The notes: a model not told the origin generated them from the sequence alone. A stretch of DNA of 64,000 nucleotides from Enterococcus_K sp051713825 (GCF_051713825.1 NZ_JBIOQR010000001.1:2232001-2296000), one strand, 5' to 3'; shown: positions 26,778 to 35,126, counted from the stretch's first letter. Numbers and translations: made by a program.

Positions 26778-27422
26778 TTAAAATGCTCCCGCTTGATATC
26801 CTGGCAATTGTGGTTGTTGCGGTTGCTGTGGTTGCACAGGTGGCGTTGTAGGCTGTTGTTGAGGTTGTTGATAGTTTTGCGCCGGTGTTGTTTGGTAGCT
26901 TGGCGCGGACTGTTGGTACGGATTTGGTGGCGTTTGAGCTTGCCCCTGTTGTAATTGTTGTACGATTGCCGGCATTTCTTTGGTTGTGTAATAGCTTGGG
27001 TCACTTGGGTAGAAACGATCTACATCGTTGTAAATAGAATCATTGTAAGTTCGATTTTTAATCTTAACTACTCCTCTTGCTCCAGTGACCAATCCCCAAT
27101 TCATTTTCAATTTTTCACCTTTACGTTTCTGTCCGATTGAGGCGAAGAAAGCGGATAATAAGCCTTCGGTTGAAGTGTGTAGATATAAGTTATTGAACAC
27201 TGTAGCTGTTCCTTGATTCGATTCAATCTTTAGTTCAATCTTGGCCATATTGCATGGTGGCAATTTTGAGCTGCTACTCTTCGGTGTGTAACGAGCACGT
27301 TCAAATTTAACAACTTCAAAAATATAATCGCCCGGTGCTAAAACAATACCGCCTTCGCTGCTATCTTGGGTAATCGTGTCATCCCATCCTAATTCATGAT
27401 CTTGTTGAAATTGTTGTGTCAT
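26778..27422 (-). CDS. DUF669 single-strand DNA binding-like protein
   Basis: 214 residues. The N-terminal 130 residues are DUF669-like: GWDDTI, LAPGDYIFEVVKFERARY, then NMAKIELKIES and KLKMNWGLVTGARGVVKI. This family is a phage SSB substitute next to Sak4-type ATPases. From residue about 145 the chain is a Pro/Gln/Thr-rich linker ending in the short tip GYQAGAF. The overall layout (OB-like domain, disordered linker, conserved hydrophobic tip) is that of bacterial SSB, whose tip recruits partners. Confidence 0.82.
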   Translation of the reverse strand: MTQQFQQDHELGWDDTITQDSSEGGIVLAPGDYIFEVVKFERARYTPKSSSSKLPPCNMAKIELKIESNQGTATVFNNLYLHTSTEGLLSAFFASIGQKRKGEKLKMNWGLVTGARGVVKIKNRTYNDSIYNDVDRFYPSDPSYYTTKEMPAIVQQLQQGQAQTPPNPYQQSAPSYQTTPAQNYQQPQQQPTTPPVQPQQPQQPQLPGYQAGAF

Positions 27423-27434
27423 TCTGTTTTCCTC

Positions 27435-28520
27435 CTAAAATTGTTGTTTTGTTCGTAAATCTTTAATCATTCCAAAGACCTGGTCCCATGCTCCAACCAA
27501 TACGCCATCAATGTAGCCAGGATCGTAAGTTTCAATCGGTGTGCCCACTGGGTAGTAGCCTTTGGACTCAGTAGCTGCCATAATTTCAGCTGGTAAAACA
27601 TTGTTCGCTTGCATCAAATCCGCTAAGTTCTTAGGCAACTTTGAATAGTCCACTGCTTCACGTTCAAATGTTGTTGCTATTTGAGTGGCCGGCTGTGGTG
27701 TTGGTTCAGGCGGTGGCGTCGTTTGTTGTGGGACATTTGGCACGTCATTTGTTTGCCAGTTATTCATCGGCGGTTGAGTTGCCGTTGGGACTTGTTGAGG
27801 CATAAAAATATGAGCCAAGCCAACAAAGCTCATATCCAACTCCTCAGGTAGCCCGAAACGGTTCTTTGCATCCCATGCCGGATGATGTGATGTGTACATG
27901 ACACGTTTCCCACCTTGTCCTTTAAATTTCTTGCCTTTATCATCACTAGCAACCGATAACGTCTTGTAGTTGCAGAACAAGACCATATCCGCCCATTCTT
28001 TCGTAAGTGCTGCAGTCTTAGCAGTTGTCTTATTCCCTAGTTTCAATTCCCAGCGATCATAAGCTCCCATTTCATCCGGTTGCTCAAATTTCACAATTTT
28101 GGCATGAGCAGTTAAAACCACATTGATGCCCATTTCTGCTAGGTCAGATAGCTTGTTTAAGAAACGGCCATACTCTTCTTCTAATTTGATGAACCCTTCG
28201 CCGTAGCCGAACTCAGTGATACTCTTCTTGTTCGCATTACTAGTGATATATTCAATACACAGGCGCTCTGCCCAGTCGATTGTGTCGACAACTAACGTTT
28301 TGCACGGCATTGTCTGTTTTACAAAATCAATTTGTTGCATGAGCATGATCCAACTCGATGGCTTATCCAAACGAGCCACATCCATATTATTGGTACTGCC
28401 TTCCGTGTCGATGAACACAGGGTCTGGAAACTGTGAAGCCAGAGATGTTTTCCCAATTCCCTCGGGACCATATATAACTGCCTTCTGCGCTTTTGCAATA
28501 ACTCCCTTAGTGATATTCAT
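27435..28520 (-). CDS. Sak4-like RecA-fold ATPase (single-strand annealing/recombination)
   Basis: About 361 residues from the ATG at 28520, which overlaps the upstream TAA as TAATG and has AAAGGAG before it. The N-terminal ATPase has Walker A YGPEGIGKTS, FIDTEGS, and a Walker B-like CKTLVVDTID, matching the AAA_24/Sak4 group. A Pro/Gln/Thr-rich linker near residues 240-290 separates a C-terminal domain. Sak4 proteins work with DUF669-type SSBs in phage recombination, and the DUF669 gene is next in the operon. Confidence 0.82.
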   Translation of the reverse strand: MNITKGVIAKAQKAVIYGPEGIGKTSLASQFPDPVFIDTEGSTNNMDVARLDKPSSWIMLMQQIDFVKQTMPCKTLVVDTIDWAERLCIEYITSNANKKSITEFGYGEGFIKLEEEYGRFLNKLSDLAEMGINVVLTAHAKIVKFEQPDEMGAYDRWELKLGNKTTAKTAALTKEWADMVLFCNYKTLSVASDDKGKKFKGQGGKRVMYTSHHPAWDAKNRFGLPEELDMSFVGLAHIFMPQQVPTATQPPMNNWQTNDVPNVPQQTTPPPEPTPQPATQIATTFEREAVDYSKLPKNLADLMQANNVLPAEIMAATESKGYYPVGTPIETYDPGYIDGVLVGAWDQVFGMIKDLRTKQQF

Positions 28521-29863
28521 TAAAATGCTCCTTTCGTCCATGTTGGTGTAGTTGGTGTTGCTTGCTGAGGTGTAGGTCCGCCCTCAGGCTTGCTTAATTT
28601 ATCTTCTGCGACATAGCCATCCTCGATAATAATCTCGCATTCTTCACCTGTAGAGACCCGAGTGGCGATTGCTTGCAGCCCTTCTTGTTCTAACCATTGT
28701 CCAAACTCATTTAGCGTAGCCATGTCCATCTGCTCCAGTTTGTCTAAGAGAATAAATCCGCAATCGGGTTTGAGTTTCCGGACGATAGCAGTAGAAACTT
28801 TCAGTTGGTCAGAACCACTCATGTTGTCCCATCTCTGCCCGTTATAGATTAAGTCTCCATCGTCAACAGATAATCCTGGAAGTGGCAACTGTGCATTGGT
28901 TAATAGAGCCGCTTTGTCTTCACGCACAGACTCCAAATCATTAGATAGCGTGTCATATTGGTTCTGATATTGATTGGCATCTTCCTCAGCTTTTTCTTTG
29001 TCGAGGTTGGTCCTTACCTTGCGGTTAATCTCGTCAATCTCTGCAATGTTTTGTTGCAATTCTTCGGTCGATTCATCTTGCAATGTTTCTACAGTTTTCT
29101 GAGCCGTTTCAAAATCCGCTGACAAATTACTGAAGCTTTGTTGCTCAGTGACAAGTTGTGCTTGGAGTTCAGCGATACGATCAGTAAGCGTCTGAATACT
29201 CTGTTGGGATTGAGTAAGTTGAAAACGAATCTGTTCTACTTCTGTTCGCTTGCGTTGATTCTCCCCATTGCGTGCAAGTATTTCTTGCTGCTGCTTGACT
29301 AACTCATTGATGGATACCAACTCTTTGGGAGCGTCTGGATAGTACGGCTGTTCTGCTGCATACTTTTTCTTTTGATCTGCAATCTGACCAATCGCATGAC
29401 GTTGATTGTAAATTTCTTGCTCCTTGCGTTCTAATTCAAATAATTGATTACCTACCCCAATAATTTGAAGGAGGATATTCGCTTTTTCTTTGCTAGTTGA
29501 GTCCATGAATTTCGGCAAGTCGATGGCTAGTTCTTCCACAAAACTGTTAAGCAATTCTTGGCCACCCTTGTCACCATTAGGATCAATAACTTTCAAAGTA
29601 GAGTTCTTTCCTTTACGCTCTACTACTAATCCGTTATTCATTACAATCTGCAGGTGTGGTGGCGTCATAGACCCTTCTCGTGTAGCTCGGCTAGGTTTAT
29701 ATCTGTTACCACCTAACGCCCACGAAATGGCGTCTAGCACGCTTGTCTTGCCTTGGTTATTATTGCCACCGACAATAGTGAGCCCATTTGCATTTGGCTC
29801 AATCTTTACTGCCTTGACACGCTTCACATTTTCAATTTCTAGCTTATTAATTTTTACTGACAT
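28520..29863 (-). CDS. SMC/Rad50-like recombination ATPase
   Basis: 447 residues. Walker A NNNQGKTS lies near residue 35 in an SbcC/RecF-like N-terminus (INKLEIENVKRVKAVKIEPN). A coiled coil occupies about residues 150-310. The signature-like segment MSGSDQLKVSTAIVRKL and a Walker B block GFILLDKLEQMD follow. The C-terminal end is a Pro/Thr/Gln-rich tail closing with TWTKGAF, the same GAF tip as the DUF669 protein. It is a short SMC-like protein typical of phage replication modules, probably acting in recombination-dependent replication. Confidence 0.82.
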   Translation of the reverse strand: MSVKINKLEIENVKRVKAVKIEPNANGLTIVGGNNNQGKTSVLDAISWALGGNRYKPSRATREGSMTPPHLQIVMNNGLVVERKGKNSTLKVIDPNGDKGGQELLNSFVEELAIDLPKFMDSTSKEKANILLQIIGVGNQLFELERKEQEIYNQRHAIGQIADQKKKYAAEQPYYPDAPKELVSINELVKQQQEILARNGENQRKRTEVEQIRFQLTQSQQSIQTLTDRIAELQAQLVTEQQSFSNLSADFETAQKTVETLQDESTEELQQNIAEIDEINRKVRTNLDKEKAEEDANQYQNQYDTLSNDLESVREDKAALLTNAQLPLPGLSVDDGDLIYNGQRWDNMSGSDQLKVSTAIVRKLKPDCGFILLDKLEQMDMATLNEFGQWLEQEGLQAIATRVSTGEECEIIIEDGYVAEDKLSKPEGGPTPQQATPTTPTWTKGAF

Positions 29864-30147
29864 GCTTCTTCCTCCTCAACCTCGGTATCTTCACTATTCT
29901 TAACTTCATTAAGCAAAGCCAATTTTTCTGAACAATGCGAGCAATCGCAATCTTCCAACATTTTTTCCCATTCCTTTATTTGATAACTTATAGAAGCTTC
30001 CACATCCCCTTCGGTACCTACTTGTGCAATACCTATACTTTCTTCATTCCCTTTTCGATCAATAGCGCATATAGATAGACCGATATCCTCTTTTTCGCAT
30101 TCTTGGGCTAATTCTATGATCATGTTTTGAATTTTTTCTGTAATCAT
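29854..30147 (-). CDS. Small acidic phage protein with a Cys-rich motif
   Basis: 97 residues; AAGGAGAATATAAC before the ATG at 30147. The N-terminal half looks like a small alpha/beta fold (IIELAQECEKEDIGLSICAI), and CDCSHCSEK near residue 70 could bind a metal. It ends in an acidic run and overlaps the SMC-like gene by 10 nt. No family recognised. Confidence 0.65.
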   Translation of the reverse strand: MITEKIQNMIIELAQECEKEDIGLSICAIDRKGNEESIGIAQVGTEGDVEASISYQIKEWEKMLEDCDCSHCSEKLALLNEVKNSEDTEVEEEEACQ

Positions 30148-30177
30148 GTTATATTCTCCTTATAGTTTGTATTTTAT

Positions 30178-30399
30178 TTAATGGCTTACTTCGTCTACCA
30201 ACGAGGTAGGCTCTTGTTTTATTTTCTCTAACACTTCTTCATAAGTTTCGCTACGAAGCGAAGCTTCTTTGTATCCTACGTTGTCTGGTGGTAGCATACT
30301 CATCACCCATTCCATACCCTTAATACTTCCTAATATGATTCCTAAACCGAGCGTCATCAGAAGGATACCTTGACGTCTCAACCTCCAAATTTTTTTCAT
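30178..30399 (-). CDS. Small membrane protein, early phage operon
   Basis: 73 residues; AAGGAGGGAAACAA before the ATG at 30399. Basic N-terminus (MKKIWRLRRQG), then one hydrophobic segment at residues about 11-35 (ILLMTLGLGIILGSIKGMEWVM) and a polar C-terminal half. It is likely a single-pass membrane protein with the N-terminus inside. Function unknown; small membrane proteins here may act in superinfection exclusion. Confidence 0.65.
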   Translation of the reverse strand: MKKIWRLRRQGILLMTLGLGIILGSIKGMEWVMSMLPPDNVGYKEASLRSETYEEVLEKIKQEPTSLVDEVSH

Positions 30400-30417
30400 T
30401 TGTTTCCCTCCTTATAT

Positions 30418-30426
30418 TTGGTATAC
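30418..30426 (+). promoter_or_regulatory. Extended -10 promoter for the DUF2513-like gene
   Basis: TGGTATACT, 26 nt before the ATG. Nearly the same string, TTTGGTATAAT, precedes the other plus-strand cargo gene at 23.1 kb. Confidence 0.55.
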
Positions 30427-30451
30427 TCACTATGAAAGCGAGGTAAAACCT

Positions 30452-30835
30452 ATGAAATTAAATCATGACTGTGTCAGACAGGTATTAATCGATATAGAAA
30501 ACAATATGCCTGCACATGATATAATCACTTCCAATATCTTTGAAGAATTTACTAGTTATAAAAAATTTGGTGAAGAGCAATTTAGTTATACTCTTGCAAA
30601 ATTAAAAGAAGCTGGTTTTATATCTGCTCTTGAAACAACTGCTGACGGTGCTATCAATATCTTTTTAACTATCAACAGTATTACTTGGGAAGGTCATAAA
30701 TTCTTAGACACTATTCAAAGTGATACTGTTTGGAATAAGACGAAAGAAAAGATAACATCGACAGTTGGGACAACTTCACTGCAAGTCATGGGAGTCGTTG
30801 CCACATCGGTTGCCACTAAGCTACTTGGTCTGTAA
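30452..30835 (+). CDS. DUF2513-like protein, plus-strand cargo gene
   Basis: 127 residues; GAGGTAAAACCT before the ATG. The layout fits DUF2513/YjcQ-like winged-helix proteins: MKLNHDCVRQVLIDIE at the start, then LAKLKEAGFISA and INSITWEGHKFLDTI. Residues about 95-127 are less polar (QVMGVVATSVATKLLGL) and may touch the membrane. It is alone on the plus strand between leftward genes and has its own extended -10 promoter, as expected for a gene expressed from the lysogen. Function of the family is unknown. Confidence 0.75.
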   Translation: MKLNHDCVRQVLIDIENNMPAHDIITSNIFEEFTSYKKFGEEQFSYTLAKLKEAGFISALETTADGAINIFLTINSITWEGHKFLDTIQSDTVWNKTKEKITSTVGTTSLQVMGVVATSVATKLLGL

Positions 30836-30995
30836 ATAATTTTATTTCAACTCCATCTATTAGAGCGTAGGCAAACGGCTTATGCTCTTTAAATTCATCT
30901 GTATCAAATACCTTCTCAATACCTAGTAAGCTGTTACCAGTGATAGGTAACCTCTGATTCACGCCATTCTTTTTTGAATAGAATATAAGTTCCAT
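30816..30995 (-). CDS. Small early phage protein (59 residues)
   Basis: The ATG at 30995 has AGGAGGAATGAATT before it. The product begins MELIFYSKKNGVNQRLPITG and contains GIEKVFDTDEFKEHKPFAYA. Its 3' end overlaps the convergent DUF2513-like gene by 20 nt. It belongs to the leftward early operon just after the excisionase-like gene. No family recognised. Confidence 0.65.
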   Translation of the reverse strand: MELIFYSKKNGVNQRLPITGNSLLGIEKVFDTDEFKEHKPFAYALIDGVEIKLFTDQVA

Positions 30996-31007
30996 AATTC
31001 ATTCCTC

Positions 31008-31232
31008 CTATACCTTATGTTCATTCATCCACTTATCTAAATCCTTTACATCATATTTAGGCCTTGAATCTTCATCGAAAATTATCTGTTTCAATCCCAT
31101 CTTCACCCATTTTTTTATAGTGTTGTGCGAAGTACCCGTGTACTTAACCGCCTCTGATTGGTTGATGTATCTTTTCGGGATATAGTTAATCAAGGCTATG
31201 TCAAGTTGTTCCCTAGTGATCACTTCTGACAT
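31008..31232 (-). CDS. Excisionase-like helix-turn-helix protein
   Basis: About 74 residues from the ATG at 31232, with GAGGTGAAATAT before it; it overlaps the antirepressor gene's end only if an upstream start at 31262 is used. It contains a MerR-like winged helix: INQSEAVKYTGTSHNTIKKWVKMGL and YDVKDLDKWM (each quoted in part). Small proteins of this type serve as phage excisionases or DNA-binding accessory factors. Location in the early operon far from int does not decide between these. Confidence 0.65.
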   Translation of the reverse strand: MSEVITREQLDIALINYIPKRYINQSEAVKYTGTSHNTIKKWVKMGLKQIIFDEDSRPKYDVKDLDKWMNEHKV

Positions 31233-31248
31233 ATATTTCACCTCATTC

Positions 31249-32004
31249 TTAAAAATTTTCATCCCATACTTTATGATTGATTGCGAAATCCTTTACAACG
31301 GACATGTAAATTTCTACTAACTTCTTGTCATCAGAGATTGCATCTACTTGATTTAATTTATCTCTCTTAGATTTGCTTATTCCCTCGTCTGCCATTCGAC
31401 GTCGTTTATTCGTGACGCGTTGCGATAGATTCGCCCCAGCTCTACGTTCTACCTCTTTGTAAATATCACTGCGGACTGTTCTATGAGCATCTCCACCACC
31501 TTGGACGCGAACCACTTGATTGATTAATGAATTAGCATTTTTACGCCAATCTAAAGTATTCAAAGCAACAATTTCTGAAACACTATCAATTTTCGTTTCT
31601 AATTGTTTAGTGGCTAATTCTTGAGAAGCAAGTTGAGTGACCACACTATTCATGAATTGAAGCTCTGGACTTAGTTTAGATGTATCTAATAAATTTTTAT
31701 GTTGTTTCTCGACCTCAATAAAATATTGACGAGCTTGTTTTCCTTTATCTGTTCTCTGTAACATAGAAATTTCTTTTGCCATGTCCAATTTCATTGCGTG
31801 ATCAATTGAAGGACGTCCTCCTTGAGGTTTATCGGATTTTTCCGAAAAACCCATAAAATCATCATTTTCAGTAAATCCATAACCTACCATTCTCTTAAAC
31901 CAATCCGTATAATTGTCTTTCACTTCTAAATATTCGTGCAGCATTCGACCGCTTACTAAAATTTCGCCTCGTTCATTTTTAAATGTTTTAATTAACTCTT
32001 TCAT
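31249..32004 (-). CDS. Phage antirepressor (AntA/B N-terminus, ORF6C C-terminus)
   Basis: 251 residues. The N-terminal domain has the AntA/AntB pattern (SGRMLHEYLEVKDNYTDWF..MVGYGFTENDDF) and MQRTDKGKQARQYFIEVE-like motif; the C-terminal half matches ORF6C (NTLDWRKNANSLINQVVR, GGDAHRTVRSDIYKEVERRA). Such proteins counter the repressor and help induction. It is the second gene of the leftward early operon after the Cro-like gene. Confidence 0.88.
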   Translation of the reverse strand: MKELIKTFKNERGEILVSGRMLHEYLEVKDNYTDWFKRMVGYGFTENDDFMGFSEKSDKPQGGRPSIDHAMKLDMAKEISMLQRTDKGKQARQYFIEVEKQHKNLLDTSKLSPELQFMNSVVTQLASQELATKQLETKIDSVSEIVALNTLDWRKNANSLINQVVRVQGGGDAHRTVRSDIYKEVERRAGANLSQRVTNKRRRMADEGISKSKRDKLNQVDAISDDKKLVEIYMSVVKDFAINHKVWDENF

Positions 32005-32017
32005 CCGTTCTTTTCTC

Positions 32018-32203
32018 CTATCTGATGTTTAGTATTTTTTTTATCGTACAAATATGTTCCTGCGCCTTTTCACCATCCCGTTTTCCATTTACAATATCTG
32101 ACATATACGGACTAGATATACCTACTTCCACAGCTAATTCTTTAAAAGTCATTTTTCGTTTGCGTAATTCATTTCTAATTTTCAAATCTAAATTTTCACT
32201 CAT
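32018..32203 (-). CDS. Cro-like helix-turn-helix regulator
   Basis: About 61 residues from the ATG at 32203, 6 nt after AAGGTG. One XRE-type helix-turn-helix fills the chain (MTFKELAVEVGISSPYMSDIVNGKR). It is divergent from the CI-like gene across the operator region, which is the standard arrangement for Cro. It should bind the four TAGC-n6-GCTA-type sites in the gap and turn down the repressor promoter. Confidence 0.8.
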   Translation of the reverse strand: MSENLDLKIRNELRKRKMTFKELAVEVGISSPYMSDIVNGKRDGEKAQEHICTIKKILNIR

Positions 32204-32271
32204 CATATTCACCTTCTTTCTACTCTTGAAAATGATAAGCTAACTATTTCGCTAATATCTGAAATTATATA

Positions 32272-32299
32272 TTGACAAAATTAGCGTAAATGCTATTAT
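32272..32299 (+). promoter_or_regulatory. Candidate plus-strand promoter
   Basis: TTGACA, 16-nt spacer, TATTAT, with an operator site filling most of the spacer. It could make a long-leader transcript of the repressor genes. Confidence 0.45.
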
Positions 32300-32428
32300 A
32301 TATACATAGCTAAATAAGACTACAAAAACCTTTAAATAAACATTTCTAAGTTTGCCGACCGATGAAATTATTATTTTTTATAGGTTCTCTTTAGTTTTAA
32401 ATTTGCTAAATAATTAGCTTATGAAAAC

Positions 32429-32457
32429 AGTATAATAGCGCAAAAGTTATTTGTCAA
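32429..32457 (-). promoter_or_regulatory. Leftward early promoter
   Basis: Minus strand TTGACA (32457-32452), 17-nt spacer, TATACT (32434-32429), a near-consensus promoter with an operator site in the spacer. It would transcribe cro, the antirepressor and the early operon with a leader of about 220 nt. Confidence 0.65.
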
Positions 32458-32517
32458 ACTATTTTAGCGTAAAAGCTATTATATTTTTTGGTATGAGCTT
32501 CTGAAAGGCTGATAAAT

Positions 32518-32916
32518 ATGAATTTAGTGGAGAAAATAAAATTATTAGCAGTTGAAAAGAAAGTAACATTTGCGGAAATTGAAAGAAAAACTGGGATATC
32601 CAATGGTCAAATCAGACGCTGGAACACATCTTCTCCCAAAATAGAGAATATCCAAAAAGTTGCTGATTATTTTAATGTATCTGTGGATTACCTTCTTGGA
32701 AGAACAGATGATCCTAACAGTTTAGGAGTTGAACTAAATTTTGATGACACCCTATACAGAGATTATGATAAAGATGAAGAGGATCTTATTGCTGCTTTCC
32801 GTCTAGAAAGTGAAGATATGGCTCCTGAGGAAAAGAAAAAGTTTAATAATTCACTTAAGGGTATGATGAAAGTAGCAAAAGAACTACTCAAGGATGACTC
32901 TAAATGGAAGGATTAG
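32518..32916 (+). CDS. CI-like repressor (ImmR type)
   Basis: 132 residues. An N-terminal XRE helix-turn-helix (VTFAEIERKTGISNGQIRRW) is followed by NVSVDYLLGRTDDP, the usual end of that domain, and a charged C-terminal tail without the LexA-like autocleavage domain. Lack of that domain plus the adjacent ImmA-like protease gene suggests repressor inactivation by proteolysis, as known for ImmR of ICEBs1 and related phages. Confidence 0.85.
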   Translation: MNLVEKIKLLAVEKKVTFAEIERKTGISNGQIRRWNTSSPKIENIQKVADYFNVSVDYLLGRTDDPNSLGVELNFDDTLYRDYDKDEEDLIAAFRLESEDMAPEEKKKFNNSLKGMMKVAKELLKDDSKWKD

Positions 32917-32922
32917 TTTCTT

Positions 32923-33897
32923 ATGGCAAATTATGAGTATCAAAAAGTTAACGTTGAAGATTATTTGAATTATTCAGATAAAGCCCAAAGCCTATTGTTT
33001 CAAATAGCAGCTTATCAAAAGGTTTCTTTGGCTGAATTAAGATATTTTCACATTATTGAATATTTCGAAGATAATTTCAATATTCATTTTACCTTTTTCA
33101 GTGAAGATATATCATTAGCCTTTGATAATTTAGTGGATAGCGACGACAGAGCTTGGCAGAGTGCCATTGAACCGGATTCTTCATGGATTAAAAATCCCAA
33201 TATTGTTAAATCTGCCGACTTCACATTTTTAGATCAGGAAATATGCAGTAGGATATCTGGAATTACAATCCCCATGGGCAAACGAACATTAATTATGATT
33301 AACCAAGATTGTGTTACTCAAAGAATCATATTCACTATTCTTCATGAACTTTGCCATTTCTATTTTCACGTAATGGATAAAAGTAAAAAGCAATATTTCG
33401 TTTCTCTATCAAATGAACAAATTGATGGAAAATACTCACCTGAGTTAATTCCATTTGAAAATGAAGCCAATATTATAGGTTCAATTCTTTTCTGCACCAA
33501 TGAAAGACTTGAATATATGCTCAAGAGTGAATATACATTTAAAGATATGTGTAGAAGCTCAAATATGAGTGCTCCCGCAATGCACAACCGATTATTAAAC
33601 TTTTTTAATTACACTTTAGGTATAGCCTCTGATATCTCCTTAAGTTATGTTTGGAAGTTTAGAAGAGGTAATAAAAGAGTTTTCTTGATTATCAATCGTT
33701 ATATTTATTCCTGGCGAAAAAAAATCAATGAGGAAAATAAGTTATTAACTCTAGCACAAACTGAGTATATGGATAAACTTGCTGGTTCTTCTTTTTGGAA
33801 TGAAATATTACAAGATATGGAAGTTACATCTGATGATTTTAAACCTATAGAAGAGGTAAATCCTTTTGGATTTTTGGATGATGATATTTTTAAATAA
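32923..33897 (+). CDS. ImmA/IrrE-family metallopeptidase
   Basis: 324 residues, starting 6 nt after the repressor stop. The zinc-binding motif HELCH is at residues 141-145 and the third ligand is probably E181 in the FENEAN segment, the typical spacing for ImmA/IrrE proteases. The N-terminal part is helical and the C-terminal 120 residues are an additional domain. By analogy to ImmA it should cut the CI-like repressor after DNA damage and so trigger induction. The two genes form one plus-strand operon. Confidence 0.88.
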   Translation: MANYEYQKVNVEDYLNYSDKAQSLLFQIAAYQKVSLAELRYFHIIEYFEDNFNIHFTFFSEDISLAFDNLVDSDDRAWQSAIEPDSSWIKNPNIVKSADFTFLDQEICSRISGITIPMGKRTLIMINQDCVTQRIIFTILHELCHFYFHVMDKSKKQYFVSLSNEQIDGKYSPELIPFENEANIIGSILFCTNERLEYMLKSEYTFKDMCRSSNMSAPAMHNRLLNFFNYTLGIASDISLSYVWKFRRGNKRVFLIINRYIYSWRKKINEENKLLTLAQTEYMDKLAGSSFWNEILQDMEVTSDDFKPIEEVNPFGFLDDDIFK

Positions 33898-33932
33898 AAA
33901 AACACGCCCCTCCGTCGAAAGAATGGCGTGCT
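33897..33932 (-). terminator. Leftward terminator between ImmA-like and integrase genes
   Basis: GGCGTG-type stem (CACGCC / GGCGTG) followed on the minus strand by seven or more T residues. It would stop leftward transcription coming from the ssrA side; on the plus strand it may also end the repressor operon weakly. Confidence 0.6.
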
Positions 33933-33998
33933 AAGCATAAATAAACAATAGGCTTATTTCGTCATGTCTATTGTATCAAAATTAAGGAGTTGATTCAA

Positions 33999-35126
33999 TT
34001 GGCTACTTTTAAACAATACGAAAAGAAAAACGGAACCAGGGCATGGATGTTTACAGCCTATTCTGGCGTAATTAATGGGAAACAAAAGAATGTTACACGT
34101 CGAGGATTTAAGACTCAGAAAGAGGCTAAGAATGCCTATGCAAGATTAGAATTGGGGCTTGATGAAGAAAAAATTAGATTAGTAGAAGAAAAAAAGACTT
34201 ATCAAGATATCTATGACTTATGGATAGTTGAATACACTCAGACAGTTAAAGAATCTACTCTACTTAAAACCGAGCGCCTCTTTAAAAATCATATTTTACC
34301 CGCCTTCTCTACGCTTTACATTGATGAAATAAAACCACTTGACGTACAAGAACAAATGACTGCCTGGCACAAGAAGTTAGCTGGTGCAAATACAGTAATG
34401 AATTATGCTGGTCTTGTATTTGATTACGCTATGCGCATGCAAATAATAACCATCAATCCGACAAAGATTATTAAAAAGCCTGTTCGGAAAAAGAAAGTGA
34501 AAAATGATGACGATCTTAACTTTTATGATAAGCCTGAATTAAAGGAATTTATGGCCGCTGCTGAAAAATCTATTAATTTCAGAGCCTATGTATTTTTTCG
34601 ACTACTAGCTTTTACAGGTATGAGAACTGGTGAGTCACTGGCTCTAAATTGGTTGGATATTGATTTTGAATCAAAGACACTTAATATCACCAAAGCTGTT
34701 AGCAGAAAAGAAACAGGCCTATACATCCAACCACCTAAAAACCCGTCTAGTATTCGACGCATTTCGTTAGATGATAAAACATTGGACATTCTACAAGAAT
34801 TTAAGAGTGATATCGAAAATGAAGATGACTTAATATTTATGTCTGACAAAAGAGGAATTTTGTCTACCTCCAAGCCCAGAAAATGGATGTTAGCTATTCA
34901 GGATAAAGTAGACGAAAATAGAAAAAAGCCCATGAAACGAATTTCAGTACATGGATTTAGACACACGCACGCTTCTCTCCTTTTTGAAGCTGGAGCAACT
35001 ATAAAAGATGTTCAAGCACGTTTAGGACATTCCGATATTCAAACCACGATGGACGTCTATACACATGTCTCAAAACATGCCAAAGAACAATTAGCTACAA
35101 AATTTAATAACTATGTAGATTTCTAG
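33999..35126 (+). CDS. int: Tyrosine integrase
   Basis: About 375 residues from a TTG at 33999, 9 nt after AAGGAG; another in-frame TTG lies at 33990. The N-terminal 60 residues are an AP2-like arm-binding domain (ATFKQYEKKNGTRAW). A SAM-like core-binding domain follows, then the catalytic domain with R209 (MRTGESL), H318-x-x-R321 (HGFRHTHAS), H344 (LGHSD) and nucleophile Y354 (VYTH). It is the last phage gene, 124 nt from the 3' end of ssrA, which is the likely attachment site. Confidence 0.93.
   Translation: MATFKQYEKKNGTRAWMFTAYSGVINGKQKNVTRRGFKTQKEAKNAYARLELGLDEEKIRLVEEKKTYQDIYDLWIVEYTQTVKESTLLKTERLFKNHILPAFSTLYIDEIKPLDVQEQMTAWHKKLAGANTVMNYAGLVFDYAMRMQIITINPTKIIKKPVRKKKVKNDDDLNFYDKPELKEFMAAAEKSINFRAYVFFRLLAFTGMRTGESLALNWLDIDFESKTLNITKAVSRKETGLYIQPPKNPSSIRRISLDDKTLDILQEFKSDIENEDDLIFMSDKRGILSTSKPRKWMLAIQDKVDENRKKPMKRISVHGFRHTHASLLFEAGATIKDVQARLGHSDIQTTMDVYTHVSKHAKEQLATKFNNYVDF

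Larger units (their letters stand above)
32213..32517. promoter_or_regulatory. Lysis-lysogeny operator region with four repeated sites
   Basis: The 305-nt gap between cro and cI holds no convincing gene. Four 14-bp sites fit TAGCGnAAAwG(C/T)TA: TAGCGAAATAGTTA (minus, 32254-32241), TAGCGTAAATGCTA (32282-32295), TAGCGCAAAAGTTA (32436-32449) and TAGCGTAAAAGCTA (32465-32478). They overlap promoter elements in both directions. Predicted binders are the CI-like and Cro-like proteins. Confidence 0.75.

Noticed and set aside
32341..32400. A small gene between Cro and CI
   Set aside because: No frame longer than a few codons with a start signal on either strand.
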